Shown: positions 37,820 through 52,257 of the stretch, in pieces
How the letters are laid out: every line of letters starts with the position of its first letter
Numbering within the stretch: position 1 is the first letter of the stretch
The notes under the pieces: generated by a model
The model's input: the letters and a program-made list of their open reading frames with translations, nothing else
Databases searched by the model: none
Told to the model about the DNA's origin: nothing
Made by a program: the position numbers and the translations under genes
Assembly: GCF_003254395.2 (NCBI RefSeq)
Contig: NC_037638.1
Coordinates: forward strand, 26,819,649 to 26,883,648
Direction: 5' to 3'
Length of the DNA: 64,000 nucleotides
DNA from: Apis mellifera
Lineage: Eukaryota > Arthropoda > Insecta > Hymenoptera > Apidae

Positions 37820-39136
37820 CTCGTTCCACTATTGAGTTCAGACTTGGTTAATAAAAAGATAAGATGAAAATAAGTTAATTCGACATCTGTGTGATTAATC
37901 GAAAATAGAAAATATCGAATTTAATTTTTTTCGTATTCGATCTATCGTATTCTCGATCAATGTGAACGTGGACGTGAAATATCTCACGTATCTATCTAGA
38001 TCTAACATTTGGTTGGGAATTGAAAATATCTATAGGTATAATTAATAACGTAATTACGTCGTCTCTTTTTGTCTTTTTCTATACTTACTTCAGTAACTTC
38101 AAAGACATGCGGTAGTGATCGAGTTGATACGAGGCAACTTTGCTCGCCTCAGTTTCTTTTTTTTTTTTTCTTTTTTTTTCCTTTCTTTTCTTTTTTTCTT
38201 TTTATTATTATTTTTTTTTTTTCGTTTTTTTTTTATACGTAAATCTTACATCCTAAGTATAGGCGCTGCTAAAAATCGGAGAAATCTCTATTCCCGGCAT
38301 CTCGTCGTGCGCGCACAGATATATTCCCTTTCCCTTTCGTTCTCGTATATTCCATATTGAATACATTTCGTTTTTCCTATCTCCTTTTTATAGAATCCAT
38401 CTTCGTTGATCGGATGCATCGTGCAATTTTTCCTTTTAAGTAAGGAAAAAAAACGAACTGTTCTAACGAACTAACTCATAGTTTCAAAGAAAAAGGGATC
38501 GATCGAATATAATTTCACAATTGAATATCTTCTGGTAAATGTACGATAGAAACGTAAAATCTCACGAGCGATTTATCGAATTGATTCTACTTCGGCATCT
38601 AACTACTTCGTTTCTTCTTCCATCAAGATGCGGTCGAAGTTTCGAAATTTTTTTTTTTTCTTTCCTTTTCTCTTTCTTTCTTCTTCTTCCCGATTCAATC
38701 CACGATGTACGTTCCAGCGAATACCGTTTCTTATATACAAGTTAATCAGAAGTTAGGCAGTGATGGAAAATGATTAAATATATTTATTTCGAATCGTCAT
38801 CGCCCATTTCCATTTGGTCCAGTCATCGCGAAAAATGTTATTAGATTACAATAAAAATTCGGTGTCCTGATCGTTTTTTTTTTTTAATGGAAAATCAACG
38901 CGTATCTCGTTTCCATCTTTTCCTTCTTCTTCCCCCTCCTCCTCCTCCTCTTCGCGTCTTTCTTTCCCATCCCCTCCCCATCTGTCCCCCTCCTCCGTTC
39001 TCTCTCTTTAGCAGCACGCAGTCTTTACGAGCTAAATTCTTACCACTGATTAATAATTAATTCACTTACCTGTCACAAAAATAAATACTTTTATCATATC
39101 GCTTAATATCTACTCTCTTACGTACTAGAAACAACG

Positions 39137-39173
39137 AGCCCCGCCCAACATGGCCAGCTGCTCTAGCGGGGTT
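39137..39173 (-). other. GC-rich hairpin in the candidate KChIP 3' UTR
   Basis: AGCCCCGC (39137-39144) pairs with GCGGGGTT (39166-39173) over 8 bp, with one G-T wobble; the loop is itself GC-rich and contains CAGCTG. It is an isolated GC-rich island in AT-rich sequence. Confidence 0.4.
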
Positions 39174-40498
39174 TTACGATATCTCTTTTATATATATATA
39201 TATATATATGTATGTATATATGTATATATACTTTTTTTACGTTAATTATTTCTCTCTTTTTCCCTTTTTTTCTTTTTCCTTTATTCCCTTCCTTGCTAAT
39301 GTTTGCCGTGCGTTTAAACACGCCTAGATATTTATTATTATTATTATATACGTTAAAAATCGTACTCGAGAATTTACCGCTACCCGTTTTTTTTCTTTTT
39401 TTCTTTCTTCTCTTTTCTTTTCTTTTTTTTTTTTTTCGTCTGGGAAGAACATTTCTTGCGACGAATACGCGATCTATCTCCGCTCGCTACATAGCGCGTC
39501 CCTATTGCGCAACTAAAAATCTATCTCGCAATCGCTTCGAGATACGAGATACGAATAATGTAATGGATATTGGAATTATTTTATCGGCAAGCTGAAAAAC
39601 GAATTCGTGCGTATTTTTTTTTTTTTGCAACTCCATTGGAATTAAAAAGATTCAATCGAAAGTATGATTTTCTCTTTAACGACGACAAACGAATGTTGTT
39701 TTTATTAAAAAAAAAAAAGAAACAGTGCTAATTTCTACGGTGAAATTCAACGGTTCCAATTAAAAATATAAATACTATAAAGAATAAGTTTCGTAAAAAA
39801 ATATGGTTGTCGTAGAAAACTAGACTACATCGTTATTGTTATTTTAAATCGTTAAGAATCCATTGTTTGTTGCAACAATCGTGCATACGTGTGTCTCTCT
39901 CGATATATAAAAACATGAGCCAAAGTGAAATTGTTTTTCTCTCTCTTTCTCTTTTCTCTCATCTTCCTTCTTTTTTTCTTTCTTTCTTTCTTTCTCTTCT
40001 TGCTTTTTCCTTTGAAATATTAAGTTTTGTAAGCGAAGAACGCGACAAAAGGAATACAAATGAAATGTCGAAGCCGAGCTCAATTATTATTCTCGCACAG
40101 ATTGGCTGCCTCAAAACCATCTTGCTTCTCACGACGTCTTCCCCTATTGGAATCTATATCTTTGGCACGAACAGAGCGCCACAATTTCACAAAATTAACG
40201 CGCGCGAATGGCACGTTTTCTTTCTTTCTTTACGTTTCAAAAAAAATCCCCCTTTACGATCCATTTTCTTACGTCAAATTAACTTTTATTTATTTCATTT
40301 CATCTTTCATTTTTTAATATTTTTTTCTTTCTCTCTCTCTCTCTCTTTCTATATATATATATATATCTATTCGTTCATCGTTTGTAGCGCGCGTTCCTTA
40401 AAAAAAAAACGAACTACCGGAAACCAGTTCGTAACAAGTTCTCATAACTATCTAACAATCGTTTAATATCGTTCTCTCTGTTTGATATCTAATCTTTA

Positions 40499-40529
<31 letters not shown>

Positions 40530-40731
40530 TTCTATCGTCTTTCATCTAATCCTTTCTTACCTACCGATACGCATACTGGATTAATTAGCTAGAACTACGA
40601 ATCTCGAAAGTAACAATCTTTATTTTCTTACGACCGATTTCGTCCGATCTTCGGTAGATGTCGTTCGCGTATCGTTAAAGTCGGTCACCGTTTATCGACG
40701 GATAAAGAGGGGATTCTTTCACCCGTGAAAA

Positions 40732-40747
40732 AAACGACGCGTCGTTT
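40732..40747. other. 16-bp perfect palindrome AAACGACGCGTCGTTT
   Basis: Self-complementary 16-mer with a CpG-rich core in the candidate KChIP 3' UTR. As RNA it would pair between molecules or form only a tight cruciform, so it may simply be chance or a binding site. Confidence 0.35.
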
Positions 40748-40897
40748 CGGATCTTTTAAACGCCACTCCCTTTTCACAAACCGCGTTTTCGAGCAAGTTG
40801 TTGCGGGGGGGAAAAATATCTACGTCGTTTTTTTTTTTTTTTTTTTTTTTCCCTCGAGATCCTTCTCTCCTCGATCCCGAAAATTCGCGCACGGAAT

Positions 40898-40916
40898 AAG
40901 ACCTGTGGGAGGTCTT
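40898..40916 (-). other. 7-bp hairpin about 190 nt after the KChIP stop
   Basis: AAGACCT (40898-40904) and AGGTCTT (40910-40916) flank a 5-nt loop. The right arm plus CTCT is directly repeated about 14 nt further on (from 40924). Confidence 0.35.
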
Positions 40917-41099
40917 CTCTAAAGGTCTTCTCTCGGCTCGCTCGTCGAGATTTCTTCGCTGTGATACACCTTGAGGAAATTATTTGTTTCCTCTGGTCCA
41001 GGAGGTAAGGTACAACGTTGAGCGATTCGTATTCATGTATATTTCCAAATCGACAGAATGTTTTCAGGTCCATGGCATGTATCGTGGTCGTGCCGAGTG

Positions 41100-44000
41100 T
41101 CAGAAGGCCGTGTCCAATGCCGCCATACTCGTGGAAATATCTGGATCGGCACGGCATGCTTCCAGAAATTCCGAGAGCGTCACCACCCCATCCTTGTTCC
41201 CGTCCATCTTCTGCAACAATATATTTTTTGAATTTACAACGTGAAATGAAATAAGCAAAGAAAATTATTTTGAGATAATAATAATTAAGATACATTTCGA
41301 AGAATGATATCAAATATATTTATAACATTTATAGGACGAGCTGGCTCGTCACTAATCTCGCATAATTATAGAAACGCATCTAGGCAATAATAACGATTCG
41401 AATTGAATAGCCCATTCAAATCGGGCTTATCAGATACCCTTTCATCATCGACTAGTTCTAATTACAGTGGATTCATTCACGTAAATTTGTCGGTTTCGAC
41501 CGAGTCCTTTGGAGCGATAATATGGTCGAAAGTCGATCGTATTGGCGCGATATACAAATGCTTAGGTGCACATGTGTAAGTACACATAAGTACACATATA
41601 TGCCAAAATTTAGTTTGAAGCAGTACGGTATCGAATCAATCCCCCAACCAATCCTTCATCTAAGCCATTATCGATAATCAACCATTCCATTTATAGCATT
41701 TAAAATTCTGTTATAAAATTTACTTTAGATATATTTGGAAAATATTGTAAAATATTATGTAGATAGTACGACGAAATTATGATAGAATTTTATTGTTTTT
41801 TAGTAATTGAAAGGTGAGAAATATTGAGGAAATATGCGAATAACTGGTTTTAATTTTATTTTTACACATATTTTGAAACCGCTTGACACTGTTTTTCAAA
41901 TACAAAACGGAGTCCGTTTGATCGTATACCACGATCAGTCTGACTGTGCATAAAGAGCTGTTGAAAGTTGGTGGCAATTGGTTTTTAGAAACAATGAATC
42001 TGATTCGAGCGCGACCCCTTCTTTACGACCCATACCAGTTGTTCCATTTTAATTAAAAGTCTATGCGAGATAACGAACCGTGTGTGCGGCGTGGTTTGCA
42101 TCGGTTACATCCCTGATACTTTCTCCCTGATTAATTAGCATCGATTGAATTCATCACGTTCCGAGGCATCATCGCCATTTGTTCAAATTCTCTGTCGCGT
42201 GGGGAAGAAAGAAAAAAAAAAAAAAAGGAAGAGGAATCGAAGCGACAGAGGTGCCAGAATTTTTAACGACAGCAATGCTTGCTTTTTACGCACGCTTTTA
42301 AAATCGTCGATTTGAAAATTTATTAAAAAAAAAAAAAAAAAAAGAACGTTGACGTTTTTTGACGAATATCGTATAACTTTAAAGCGTAAAGATTGAGCTT
42401 AAAGTTGGAAAATGCATTAAAGCGAGTAGCTAGTGTTATAAAGTTCAAGCATCTTTTATAAAGAAAAGAAGAATATTTCGTTCATTTTTCATTCACGAAA
42501 GAAGCGGCTAAATCTTAAAGTTTGACAAAAGTTTCGAAGTAGAAAGGAACTTGGACTAATTTTTTAACGATTTATAATATGTGTCAAGTTTGAAAATTAT
42601 TTTATTCTGATTTTTTAAAATATATCTTATTATCACAAATTTAAAAGTAGAGTAAGAAAGTAGAAATTACTCGTGTTTTAAAAAAGTTGACGGAGGGATG
42701 TAAATTATTCGAACAGACTGGATTCAAATCTTATAGTTTATTCGAATCTACACAGCTACAGATATTATTAATTCAGAGATATTGAAAATGAAGAGAAATT
42801 AACATAATGTATCCTTATAATATGTTCTATTTCTTTCATAATTTTCGAAAATACTCGAATTTTGTTCGATTTTTTATGAACATTCTTATTCAATCATATA
42901 TTTGAACTTATTATTATTGAAATATAACGTTAAAAATAATTTTCAGTAATAATTTTCTTTTCTTTTAACTCTATTTTTCATTATTTTCTTATTTCCTTAT
43001 ATTCTTTCCCAAGCTGCTTTAACTTACAATTACCACAATCACCAAGGAAATGGGAGCATCATTGCAAAATATTTTACGATCGTAATGGGACAAAAACCGC
43101 GCTAAAAGATCGTTTAGGTCTCGAAAAAGTTGTTCCTTTTTACGTCACGTCCTTCTTTTACGTCTTTCGTGTCCTATATCGATCGATTTTCAACTTTTCA
43201 CCGCGATAGTAGTACTCTCAAAATGACGAAAAATCTATTCATTTTGCGTTAGTAAGAAAGGTTTTTAAGATTCATCCGTGTATTTCAAGTTGCATCGAGT
43301 ATCGTATAAATTACAAATTTTATTAAAAATCTTTCGATCATGCACATATTTATCACATTACATAGAATATCTTTTTTTTTTATTATAAATCACTGTTATC
43401 GCAATTTATATTAACATTTGTAATCAAGATAACGTAATACTTTACTCGAGCACATCGAATAATAAAATATACACCTACCAATATTGGATACCAACAAAGG
43501 GAAGCAATCTATAGAAACGAAATATCAACCACTCGAAACTTTATATTCTTCCTTTATACCCACAAGGAGCAAACTTTAAATTGGCAATTCCATGTTTCTT
43601 ATATATCTTGTATATATATATATATATTTTTTTCCGTTCGAAAATAAAAGAATTTACACTTCTCTCGCAAAAACTTAAGTTATAAAAGTTGAGTTATTGA
43701 TACTTGAAAGAAGAATATTCCTGAATATCTAATCTCGATCCATCTGGTGATATTGGAAGAAGAAATCTCGAACGTTCGAAGATTGCGTTCGCGTTACCTC
43801 ATGTTTTGCAACGAGACTTCGACTACTCATTTCCTCCGTCACTCATCTTGCGGCTCCCGTTTGTTAGTCTCCCAGCTCTTTGTGCATATGTACTTACACG
43901 AGCGTGCACAAGTAAACGTGAAAACCATGAGCAAACCGTTTACCCTCGGATTTCGTACTAGCTTTAGACCAACGAGCCCCCCCCGTTCCTCTTTGATGAA

Positions 44001-47000
44001 ACTTTAACATTTGTTGTGCGTAAATTTGCGACCGGGTACGGTAAACATCTCGAAAAGAAGATTAGGACTTATAGCTGCACGGCAAATAACCCTGCCGTTT
44101 CGTCTAACCGCGCGTTAATTCGTCTACTTACCTGTGGATTCTATGTTAGGTTTCGTTACACGCAACGTGTGCGATCTCTTACAAGGTTGTATTATCATAG
44201 AGAAGTGTAAATGTAAGCTAGTGGCCTCGCGCGGAAACGGAAGAAGCAACGGAGAATTAAAACATAAATTTACTTTATTGTATTATACTTGAATTTACGT
44301 AGTTGTGTTTTCATAGTCTGTGCTCTGGGTGGATTTATTTATTTATTTTATTATTTTATTATCCCATACTTTTCAACTAGTGAATATTTTTTTAATTTCT
44401 GTTTAGTATACTTCAATTTGAATATTTGTACCAGTTTCTTAATGAAATTATGATGAATAGTTAATATAATTTTTAATCTTTTAATATCTTTTTTCTATTT
44501 ATTATTTAATTTAAATCCAAAGTTTTGATACAGTTGTTTTTTCATAGTCTCTAAATGGATTTATTTCATTGCTATTATCCCATACTTTTCAAATATTTGC
44601 ATTTCTAAATTTCTGTTTAGCATGCTTCAATTTGAATATTTGATGAAGTTATGATCAATAGTTAATATAATTTTTAATCTTTTAATATCTTCTTTCCATT
44701 CATTATCTAATTTAAACTCAAAGTTTTAACACAGAAAAATTATCATTGGATTTTTTTCTTACATAATTGTGTTTTCATAGTCTGTGCTCTGGGTGGATTT
44801 ATTTATTTCATTATTTTATTATCCCATACTTTTCAACTACTGAATATTTTTAAATTTTTGTTTAATATGCTTCAATTTGAATACTTGCACCAGTTTCAGA
44901 ATTAATAAAATTATGATGAATAGTTAATATAATTTTTAATCTTTTAATATCTTCTTTCTATTTATTATTTAATTTAAATCTAAAGTTTTGATACAGTTGT
45001 TTTTTCATAATCTCTAAATGGATTTATTTCTATTATTGCTATTATCCCATACTTTTCAATTACTGAATATTTGCATTTCTAAATTTCTCTTTAGCATGCT
45101 TCAATTTGAATATTTGCACCAGTTGATGAAGTTATGATCAATAATTGACATAATTTTTAATCTTTTAATATCTTCTTTCCATTCATTATCTAATTTAAAT
45201 CCAAAGTTTTAACATAGAAAAATTATCATTGGATTTTCTTCTTACATAGTTGCTTTTTTCATAGTCTGTGCTCTAAATGGATTTATTTCATTGCTATTAT
45301 CCCATACTTTTCAACTACTGAATATTTGCATTTCTAAATTTCTGTTTAGAATGCTTCAATTTGAATATTTGCATCAGTTTCAGAATTAATGAAGTTATGA
45401 TGAATAGTTAACATAATTTTTAATCTTTCAATATCATCTTTCCATTCATTATCTAATCTAAATTCAAAATTCTAGCACAGTTGTTTTTTCATAATCTGTG
45501 TTCTAAATGGATTCATTTCATTGATATTATCCCATCTACTTTTCAACTATTGAATATTTGCATTTCTAAATTTCTATTTAGAATGCTTCAATTTGAATAT
45601 TTGCATCAGTTTCAGAATTAATGAAGTTATGATGAATAGTTAACATAATTTTTAATCTTTCAATATTCTCTTTCCATTCATCATGTAATCTAAACTCAAA
45701 ATTTTGATTAGCACAGAAAAATTATATGTTATTGGATTTACTTCATTGCTATTATATATTTAACTCATACTTTTCAATTTCAGATTTAATGAATTTATGA
45801 TCAAATTAATATAATTTTTAATCTTCCAATATCCCTTCCATTTATCATCTATCATCCATTTATAAATAAAAGTACATAAAAGTTACCATTATCGAATTTT
45901 CTTCTTCATATCAGAATACACCTTGCACAAAATGAAACGAAATATATGTAACTAAATATCTTCGAAATATTTCCACTCTGGGTAATCCGCGTTCGTTAAA
46001 ACGTTCGTTATTTCTTCTAATTCTCTTTTAGTCTTTTCTTTTTTTTTTTTGAAAAATAGAGCTCAAATTGACTATGTCCTAAGATGGGAGATAACAAGAA
46101 CTCGTTTACGGTAAATCGAAGCCGGGTGGGAACGATGGCGCAAATTGGCGAAACGAATCGTCTTTTATTCGACGATAGAAACAAAAAAGAAAAAAAAGAA
46201 AAAAAAAAGAAAAGAAAAAAAAAGATGAAGGGAGAAAGAGGTATGAGTGCATCATCGCAGACATTGTCATTCGCAGGTAACAATGTGACAGCCGGTAAAA
46301 AGAAAGACTTTTTCTTGCATCGCTGAAGCGGAGCCCCTGTGCGCTCGTTTTCCTTCGTCAAAGTGAACGGACAAGTCAAAGCCCGTAGAAACATACCCTC
46401 TTCTATTGTCTATACGTTCCGTTACGAAAGATCATTGAGCAGTTTATCGATTCTCCAATTGTCGCGATACGCTTGCCACTTCAATTCGACAATAATTGTC
46501 AGTTATAATCATGGATCGATATCTGATGTGATTTTCATCAATATTATGAACGCTGTGCTTCATCGAAAAAGATAATATATTATTCGTCTCTAGTTGTTGT
46601 TCATCCACTTATAAATGGATGAACGTACGAGAAATGTTGGTAACGTATATATCCTTTACTCCAATTTTTAACATATTCTCCGAGCAAAAAGGCGGAAGGA
46701 TAATAAAAAGAACTTATAATACATGTAATAACTTGGCGATTCTTCTATACATGCATTTCTCGGATAATGCAGCTGGTGCTTTGCCAGATGGTCTTTGGAA
46801 CGAATATGCTTTCCTTGTTCATTGAACATAGGAGGATATATCGCGTGTACAGCAATGCCACATGGAGAAAATTACGAAAGTATCGTGCATATACAGATCT
46901 ATTTAAAAGCTGACCACATTTATGTTATAACATTTTTTTTTTTTTTTAGACACTCTGGTACTTTTTTGCAAGAGAAACTATCGACCCAAATTTTCGAACA

Positions 47001-47360
47001 AGGAAAAGTCCACGTATATAAGTGTTAATATTGGGTATTAATATTGGATATCGAGTGGATAAAATAGAGGCAAAAAAGAAAAAAAAAAAGAAAAATCATA
47101 CCTGAAACATTCGATCTACTTTCTCACGTACACCCTCGTGATCCAAATTCGGATCGGCAAACTTGCCCATCAGCTCGTATACAGCTGTCACGATGTCTGT
47201 CATTTCTTCTCTCGTGATGCAACCGTCGCCATTGATGTCGTAAAGAGAAAATGTCCAGCGCAATTTCTCATCGATGGAACCACGAGACAGTATGCTGAGA
47301 CCAGTAACGAAGTCCTGAAACATCGAAATAAAATTCATCTTTTCGATATTACGTACCATG

Positions 47361-47413
<53 letters not shown>

Positions 47414-50400
47414 TATTATTTTCTAAAATTGTTCATTTTGATTCCGTGTTTTACGATCATTTCAATATCTTTTTCGTATAATTTTATATAAAATTATCAA
47501 CGTTAGATTTATTTCATTTTTACAATTTTACTTTTTAAATTTTTAATTTATTTTTAAAAAATCGAAACGACATTGGAAAATGAAAAAACACCCTGTCCTC
47601 TTTCGCGTCGTAAAATTTTATCCTCCATACGAATGGTTATATCGATGTTCTCGCAAATATGCGCCGAATTATCCTCGTTTTATCCAATTGTTTTTCACAT
47701 AAACCTAGTTAAGAGAATTACCGCTTTATACGTCAGATTGTAAAAATTGTTTTCTTCGACGATTCAGATAATTCGAATTATTTTCCATATTATTCCTACG
47801 TTATATCGCGCATTTTTCCAACACGAATCGAATCAAGCACAATCGATGATTAAATTACGTTAGACAGGCAGATAAGCAAGCGTCATCTGCCGTAAATATC
47901 TTTCAACACCGCGCGAACAGATGCAGCAAAAGAATCCATTAACGCAACGTCGCGATACTTTCGAATACTTTCATTCTTGTTCTTCACGCGAACGAGAGAT
48001 TAAATCGAGAGGGCACGCGAGAAGCTCGTTAAAAACTCGCTTATCTGTCCAACGACAGATAATCATTCTTGAATAAATTATTCTTACGAGTTACGAAAAC
48101 TCGTATCAACGAAATTCCGATTCGTTCTTAACTGCAGATGTCGCTCGGTGTAGAATATCGCGAAAATCGATCTAACCTAGCCAACTGTTTCCAATCCAAC
48201 AATTATTATTATGGAAATTATTCCAGAATTTTCCATCAGCTATTCCATCAGTGGTGGAAGAGACTCGACGAAGGGAAGGAGGAGAATAAAACACGAGATT
48301 TTCGTCACTGTGCTCGTCTTGTCTAACACTCGACTTCACGCTCGACTTTACACCGGAACAGAACGATCGCAGCGACGCTGTCTCCGTTTCCTCTCCTGCC
48401 CCTCTCCCTCTCCCTCGATTTCACTGCACACTCAGAGACGATTTAGCATCGACGATTGTTGCGTGTTCTAAAAAGTAACGGCCTCGTGCTTGGACGACGC
48501 GGCGTCACGTCGCGAGAAGCGAAAAGTGCGTTCGTCGTATCCGTAAGTAGTAAGCATGATTAAATAAAACGTTGAATAAAATGTTGGATATGAATATAGT
48601 TTGAGAGATGTTAATTCATCTTTTTGATTAGTGTTATTTTTTTAGCGTTATCCAGTGGTGTGCAGACTCGACGCCGATTCGACAGGGATCGTAAAATATT
48701 TTGGGTCATGCTCGAGGCGCATTGTCAGCGCTTATTTTTCGGGGATTTAAAAGGATCCGCGACGAGGAATTCAACGTTCTCACGTTCTCTCACGCTATTT
48801 TTTTAAAAAAACTTATTCAGCGCAAATTATTCTATCAATTTCTATCTAATAATTTTTAGTTTAGATTCTACTAAACGTTAAAAAAATATATATATTATAT
48901 ATAAATTTTTAATAAGACACGTCATCGAAATTTTACTCAAATTTCGTTACAATGATTTTCGTAATAATTTTATAAAAAAAAAAAAAAAAGAAATGTATTT
49001 TTCGATTAAAGTAAAATTACAATTGATTAATTAAAATGTATTTACGTGCCATTTTGATTCAATTTATTAATAATATATGAATTTTTATAACGAATTTATT
49101 TTTACGATAAATTAACGTTTTATCTCGCCTCCCTGTCGTAGGAAATTCGATATTTTTTTTTCGGTCGCGGAGGAATCTTTTAATTAAAAACAAATTCCTT
49201 TTAACGAACCACCCTTGGTATAAATGGCTTAAAAGGACGAGTGCGTATCATGATTAGAGAATAAGAGAGAGAAAGAGAGAGAGAGAGAGAGGTTTTTCTC
49301 TGAATTATAAAAGGATCCACCAGATTACAGTACGCGTTGTTAATAATTTTTTTATGGATCAAAAAGATGTGTTCTGTTAACGCGGCAAATTTCATTGTTA
49401 AAGAATAGAAAAGGGGCACACGAGCAGCCACGTATGCCGAGAGGTGAAACGAGAGGAAAACGAAGAATAAGAAATGGAGTTTTTTAAAAAAAAAGAAAAA
49501 AAAAACGAGAGAAGAGTTTTATAAAGAGGCAGAAATTTTATGAAACAAGAGAAATTCGTAGTGAAGCTTCCATTTGAGCTATGGAATTTACTTTCTCTAC
49601 GAATGATACTAAAAAATGAGAGTAGCGAGTTGTATATTTTTATCTTTAACGTTTTGTTCAAAAAAAAGAAAAAAAAAAAAGAAAAATAGAAAATGGAAAT
49701 TTTCGAAAAAATGTCCAAATATTATGCTTCATAATTTATTTAAATTAAGTAAAATATATATCTTCTCTGATCCATTTATATTTTATTTAAATTAATTTTT
49801 ATATTATTCAATGTAATATTTTTTATTCGAGATAAAAATAGAAATAATATTAAAATAATTTCAATATATATATATATATTTACCAATTCGAACCCATTTA
49901 TTTTTTCGTAAATAAAATTTATTTTTACTCTCCTAATCGTTTTAATCCAATATGTTCGTTCAACCGAAATGACTCAATATGATTTCATGTACGTTGAATA
50001 TGGAATAGAATTTAAAACGCTACATTTATATTAAATCACTTGCCGGAATAATAGAAAAGTACAGTTTGTTTCAGGTTGTTATTCCAGTTGATTTTAGAGA
50101 TTTTAAACTGCATCGTTTAAACTGCAAAAGGTATGAATGGCAATCAAATTTCCAGAAATACTGTGACCCACTTTTTTCCTTAAAAATACGCACACCGTTA
50201 AAAAACAGCGATGCTAACTCAGCGTTTACTATCGAACAGAGAGCGTAAAACTTAGACTTTTAGCAATTATTCTAAAAAATATTCTTAACAAGGGATTTAT
50301 TAAATATTTATTCTCAACAAAAATTTCATGCTAGAGAAGGGAAGAGTTTTCTTACAGTTCTTACGATACACAAAGGGAATACAATATGTTTAATGATTAC

Positions 50401-52207
50401 TGAACAACGTGATTACGTACAAAGTTTAATTTTTCTTTTCAAGAAGACTCTGATGCATCTCTTTAAAAAAAGTCTTCCTTTACATTGATCGAATTCTTCA
50501 ATATCATTTCATTTATGAATAGCTCCAACTGATACAGGATAATTTTAAAATAGTTTTAAAATCTTGAAGATCACTTTTATTAAGTTACATGTTACAAATT
50601 AACACGATTTAACAATTTCAGTAACAACTTTGTCACGAGACATAACAAAATTATAAATTGACAAAGCAACGAAGAAGGGAAAAAATATGAGAAAACATGA
50701 TTTCTTCTACAAAAAAATATTTTTTCGTTACATCCTCCTTTCATTTCGATTATTATCATTACTATTAACTTTACGATACAAATACAAATACTTAAAGAAG
50801 ACATAAGCACATCCCTTTGCTTATTCCGCTCACGAATAAATGGGTTTCGTCCAAAATCAATTTCGCTCGAATTTACATACGCAACGTTGGCCCAAGCCTT
50901 TGGAATAATAGGCTCGACATCTTCGGTAATTGAAAAAGAATGAATAATAACACGGGGTTGGAACACGAGTCACGCAACACGGCCCACCGCCAAAAGCACT
51001 TTCGAGCTCATGTTCATGGGACAAATTGGATTAGCGCACGCTTCAATTATGGCAAATCGCGTTACAACAGCGTTTCTTTTTTTCCCTCCCCCCCGATTCG
51101 ATCGATGGAAATTCCGTGCCGCCCGTTTCCTCGATCCAGTCAAACATGCTTAAACGTTCGAGTTAATTCGATGGAGTGAATATACATGCACGATATACCG
51201 GAGACACGATTTTTCACATCGAGAGAACGTCAACTCTTTTTTCCCTCGGTGTTGAGCATTAATTTTCAAATTCGAACAGAGGGGAATCGCAAACAAGGCT
51301 GGGGTAGCGTAAGTAAGCATTTGTAACGGCGAAACAGGAGCGCCTTGTTCACAAATATAGGAGATACGTTTACACCCGGACCTAATCGCAAACAACGATC
51401 CTCACCGGAATAAATAGGGATTGTTGATTTAGGGTCCTCGTGATTACGCGTTGCAATTCTGCAGAAATACGCGATTTCGATCGAGTTGGAAACGCATTAA
51501 AGAGGGGATTTTCAACGGGGGTTTCTCCGCGGAAATTTAATTTAATTAATCCATCCATTTGTTTTCTCGTTGAATTTTTTCAAAAATCGAAAGATATATC
51601 CATAGAGATTGTTTGACTGAGACGAGGTGGAAACAGGTTCTCGTTTGTCCGAAGGAAACGATAAGTCGCGAGGAAGGAGAAATGCGCGAAGATGAGGAAG
51701 ATGGAGGAGTCGTGTCGCGAGATGAAAATCGCCCAGACAAAAAGTATCGTAAGTATAGTATGATAATCTCGCTCGCAGATTTTGCAGATCTTAGAGCGAG
51801 CTCGTAATGCGACTGAACAGTGACTATAATACCTGAAAGTGTACGCTGAACCAATAACCAATATATATATTTTGTTTTTAAAAAAAAGTTGCATCAAAGA
51901 AATTTTCTTTATTAATCCTCAATCTTCTAACAAGTTCGATTCGTTCCATTTCTTTGAAATTTTACTTTCCAAAGAAAAAAAGAACCGTTTCTCGCCAAAT
52001 TTTCATTCTGGCAATTTTGTCAACAAAAATTAACATATCTTTGTTCGAATCGTTTCGAAAAACTTTTGATCCTGAAAGAAAAGAAAAAGATTACACATTT
52101 TCGATTGTTTCTCTCGTTGCCCGAAAAACAAAGAGACACAGCTTCTCTTCTATATTTTTCTACGAACTCGAGTTAAAGGGAATCGAACGAGACAGAGAAA
52201 GAGAGAG

Positions 52208-52257
<50 letters not shown>

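Larger units (their letters stand above)
33131..41099 (-). other. Candidate long 3' UTR of the KChIP gene
   Basis: Downstream of the KChIP stop on the minus strand there is no coding frame that is not low complexity. The plus strand is rich in T and C runs, strongest at 36.9-41.1 kb, so the KChIP RNA would be A/G-rich. This mirrors the proposed plus-strand 3' UTR at 1-8030. An AATAAA on the minus strand (33136-33131) with U-rich sequence after it is one possible end, but TTTATT occurs at other plus-strand positions too, so the 3' end is unresolved. The region contains an (AAT)n repeat at 37772-37814 and several short GC-rich palindromes (39137-39173, 40732-40747, 40898-40916). Confidence 0.4.

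Noticed and set aside
39867..40466. Plus-strand 199-codon open frame
   Set aside because: Dominated by Ser/Leu/Phe runs from TC/TTTC tracts in the candidate KChIP 3' UTR; not protein-like.
40774..41313. Minus-strand 179-codon open frame
   Set aside because: Overlaps the last KChIP exon in a different frame; the KChIP frame carries the EF4 motif and the splice signals.
44290..45860. CRISPR-like array
   Set aside because: Units are about 230 bp, nearly identical throughout, with no short repeat/unique spacer pattern, in a eukaryotic intron.
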